In this document: positions 63,991 to 64,000 of the stretch, in pieces | Layout of the letters: every line of letters begins with the position of its first letter | Numbering within the stretch: the first letter of the stretch is position 1 | Source of the DNA: Mytilus trossulus | Lineage: Eukaryota; Mollusca; Bivalvia; Mytilida; Mytilidae | Direction of reading: 5' to 3' | NCBI RefSeq assembly: GCF_036588685.1 | Contig: NC_086379.1 | Coordinates: 73,997,727 to 74,061,726 of the forward strand | Length of the DNA stretch: 64,000 nt | Translations under genes and position numbers: made by a program | Notes under the pieces: generated by a model | Databases searched by the model: none | Seen by the model: the letters and a program-made list of their open reading frames with translations, nothing else | What the model was told of the DNA's origin: nothing

Positions 63991-64000
63991 TTAGACTATT

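Noticed and set aside
1-64000. tRNA, rRNA, CRISPR arrays, bacterial operons
   Set aside because: None seen; the tandem arrays have no spacer structure and the genes are spliced animal genes.

Overview
The window is nuclear DNA of an animal, most likely a bivalve mollusc and probably a mussel (Mytilus-like). It is AT-rich, has short exons with GT-AG introns, metazoan gene families (Wnt8, rhodopsin-type GPCRs, a CRIP-type LIM protein, a Golgi sulfotransferase) and a dense background of dispersed repeats of a kind I recognise from mussels. Most long open frames in it are repeat artefacts; the real genes were rebuilt exon by exon from splice sites, reading phase and family motifs.

Layout: 1-1.5 kb is a 33-bp tandem repeat and a broken Helitron helicase. 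2.4-9.0 kb is a two-exon neuropeptide-type GPCR. Its single intron carries, antisense, a nearly complete Naiad-type Penelope-like retrotransposon. 13.5-22.1 kb is a four-exon CRIP gene whose introns hold two minisatellites and a dead Tc1/mariner element. 26.4-31.9 kb is a second GPCR, a paralogue of the first with the intron at the same place and phase, and this intron also holds an antisense (5'-truncated) Naiad copy. 35.3-45.6 kb is a carbohydrate sulfotransferase with a long catalytic exon and likely far-upstream anchor and stem exons, separated by a 4.3-kb minisatellite. 51.0-60.1 kb is a complete six-exon Wnt8 gene with an unrecognised three-exon secreted-protein gene nested antisense in intron 3. 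60.1-64 kb is repeats plus a decayed second Penelope-like reverse transcriptase.

The most interesting object is the Naiad element at about 3.87-7.49 kb (minus strand). It has one continuous frame of 993 codons with no frameshift, no TAA and no TAG. It is interrupted by exactly four TGA codons, each where related proteins have cysteine (one in the zinc-knuckle, two around the GIY-YIG nuclease signature, one in the fingers of the reverse transcriptase). About 50 nt after its TAA stop lies a hairpin with the features of a form-2 SECIS element: ATGA/TGAT quartet, a 12-nt spacer on the 5' side, an unpaired AAA and a small apical stem. The second copy keeps the same quartet and fold. I read this as a multi-selenocysteine retrotransposon rather than a pseudogene. 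Selenoprotein Naiads have been described from spiders and clams, so the principle is known, but this mussel-like family may not be.
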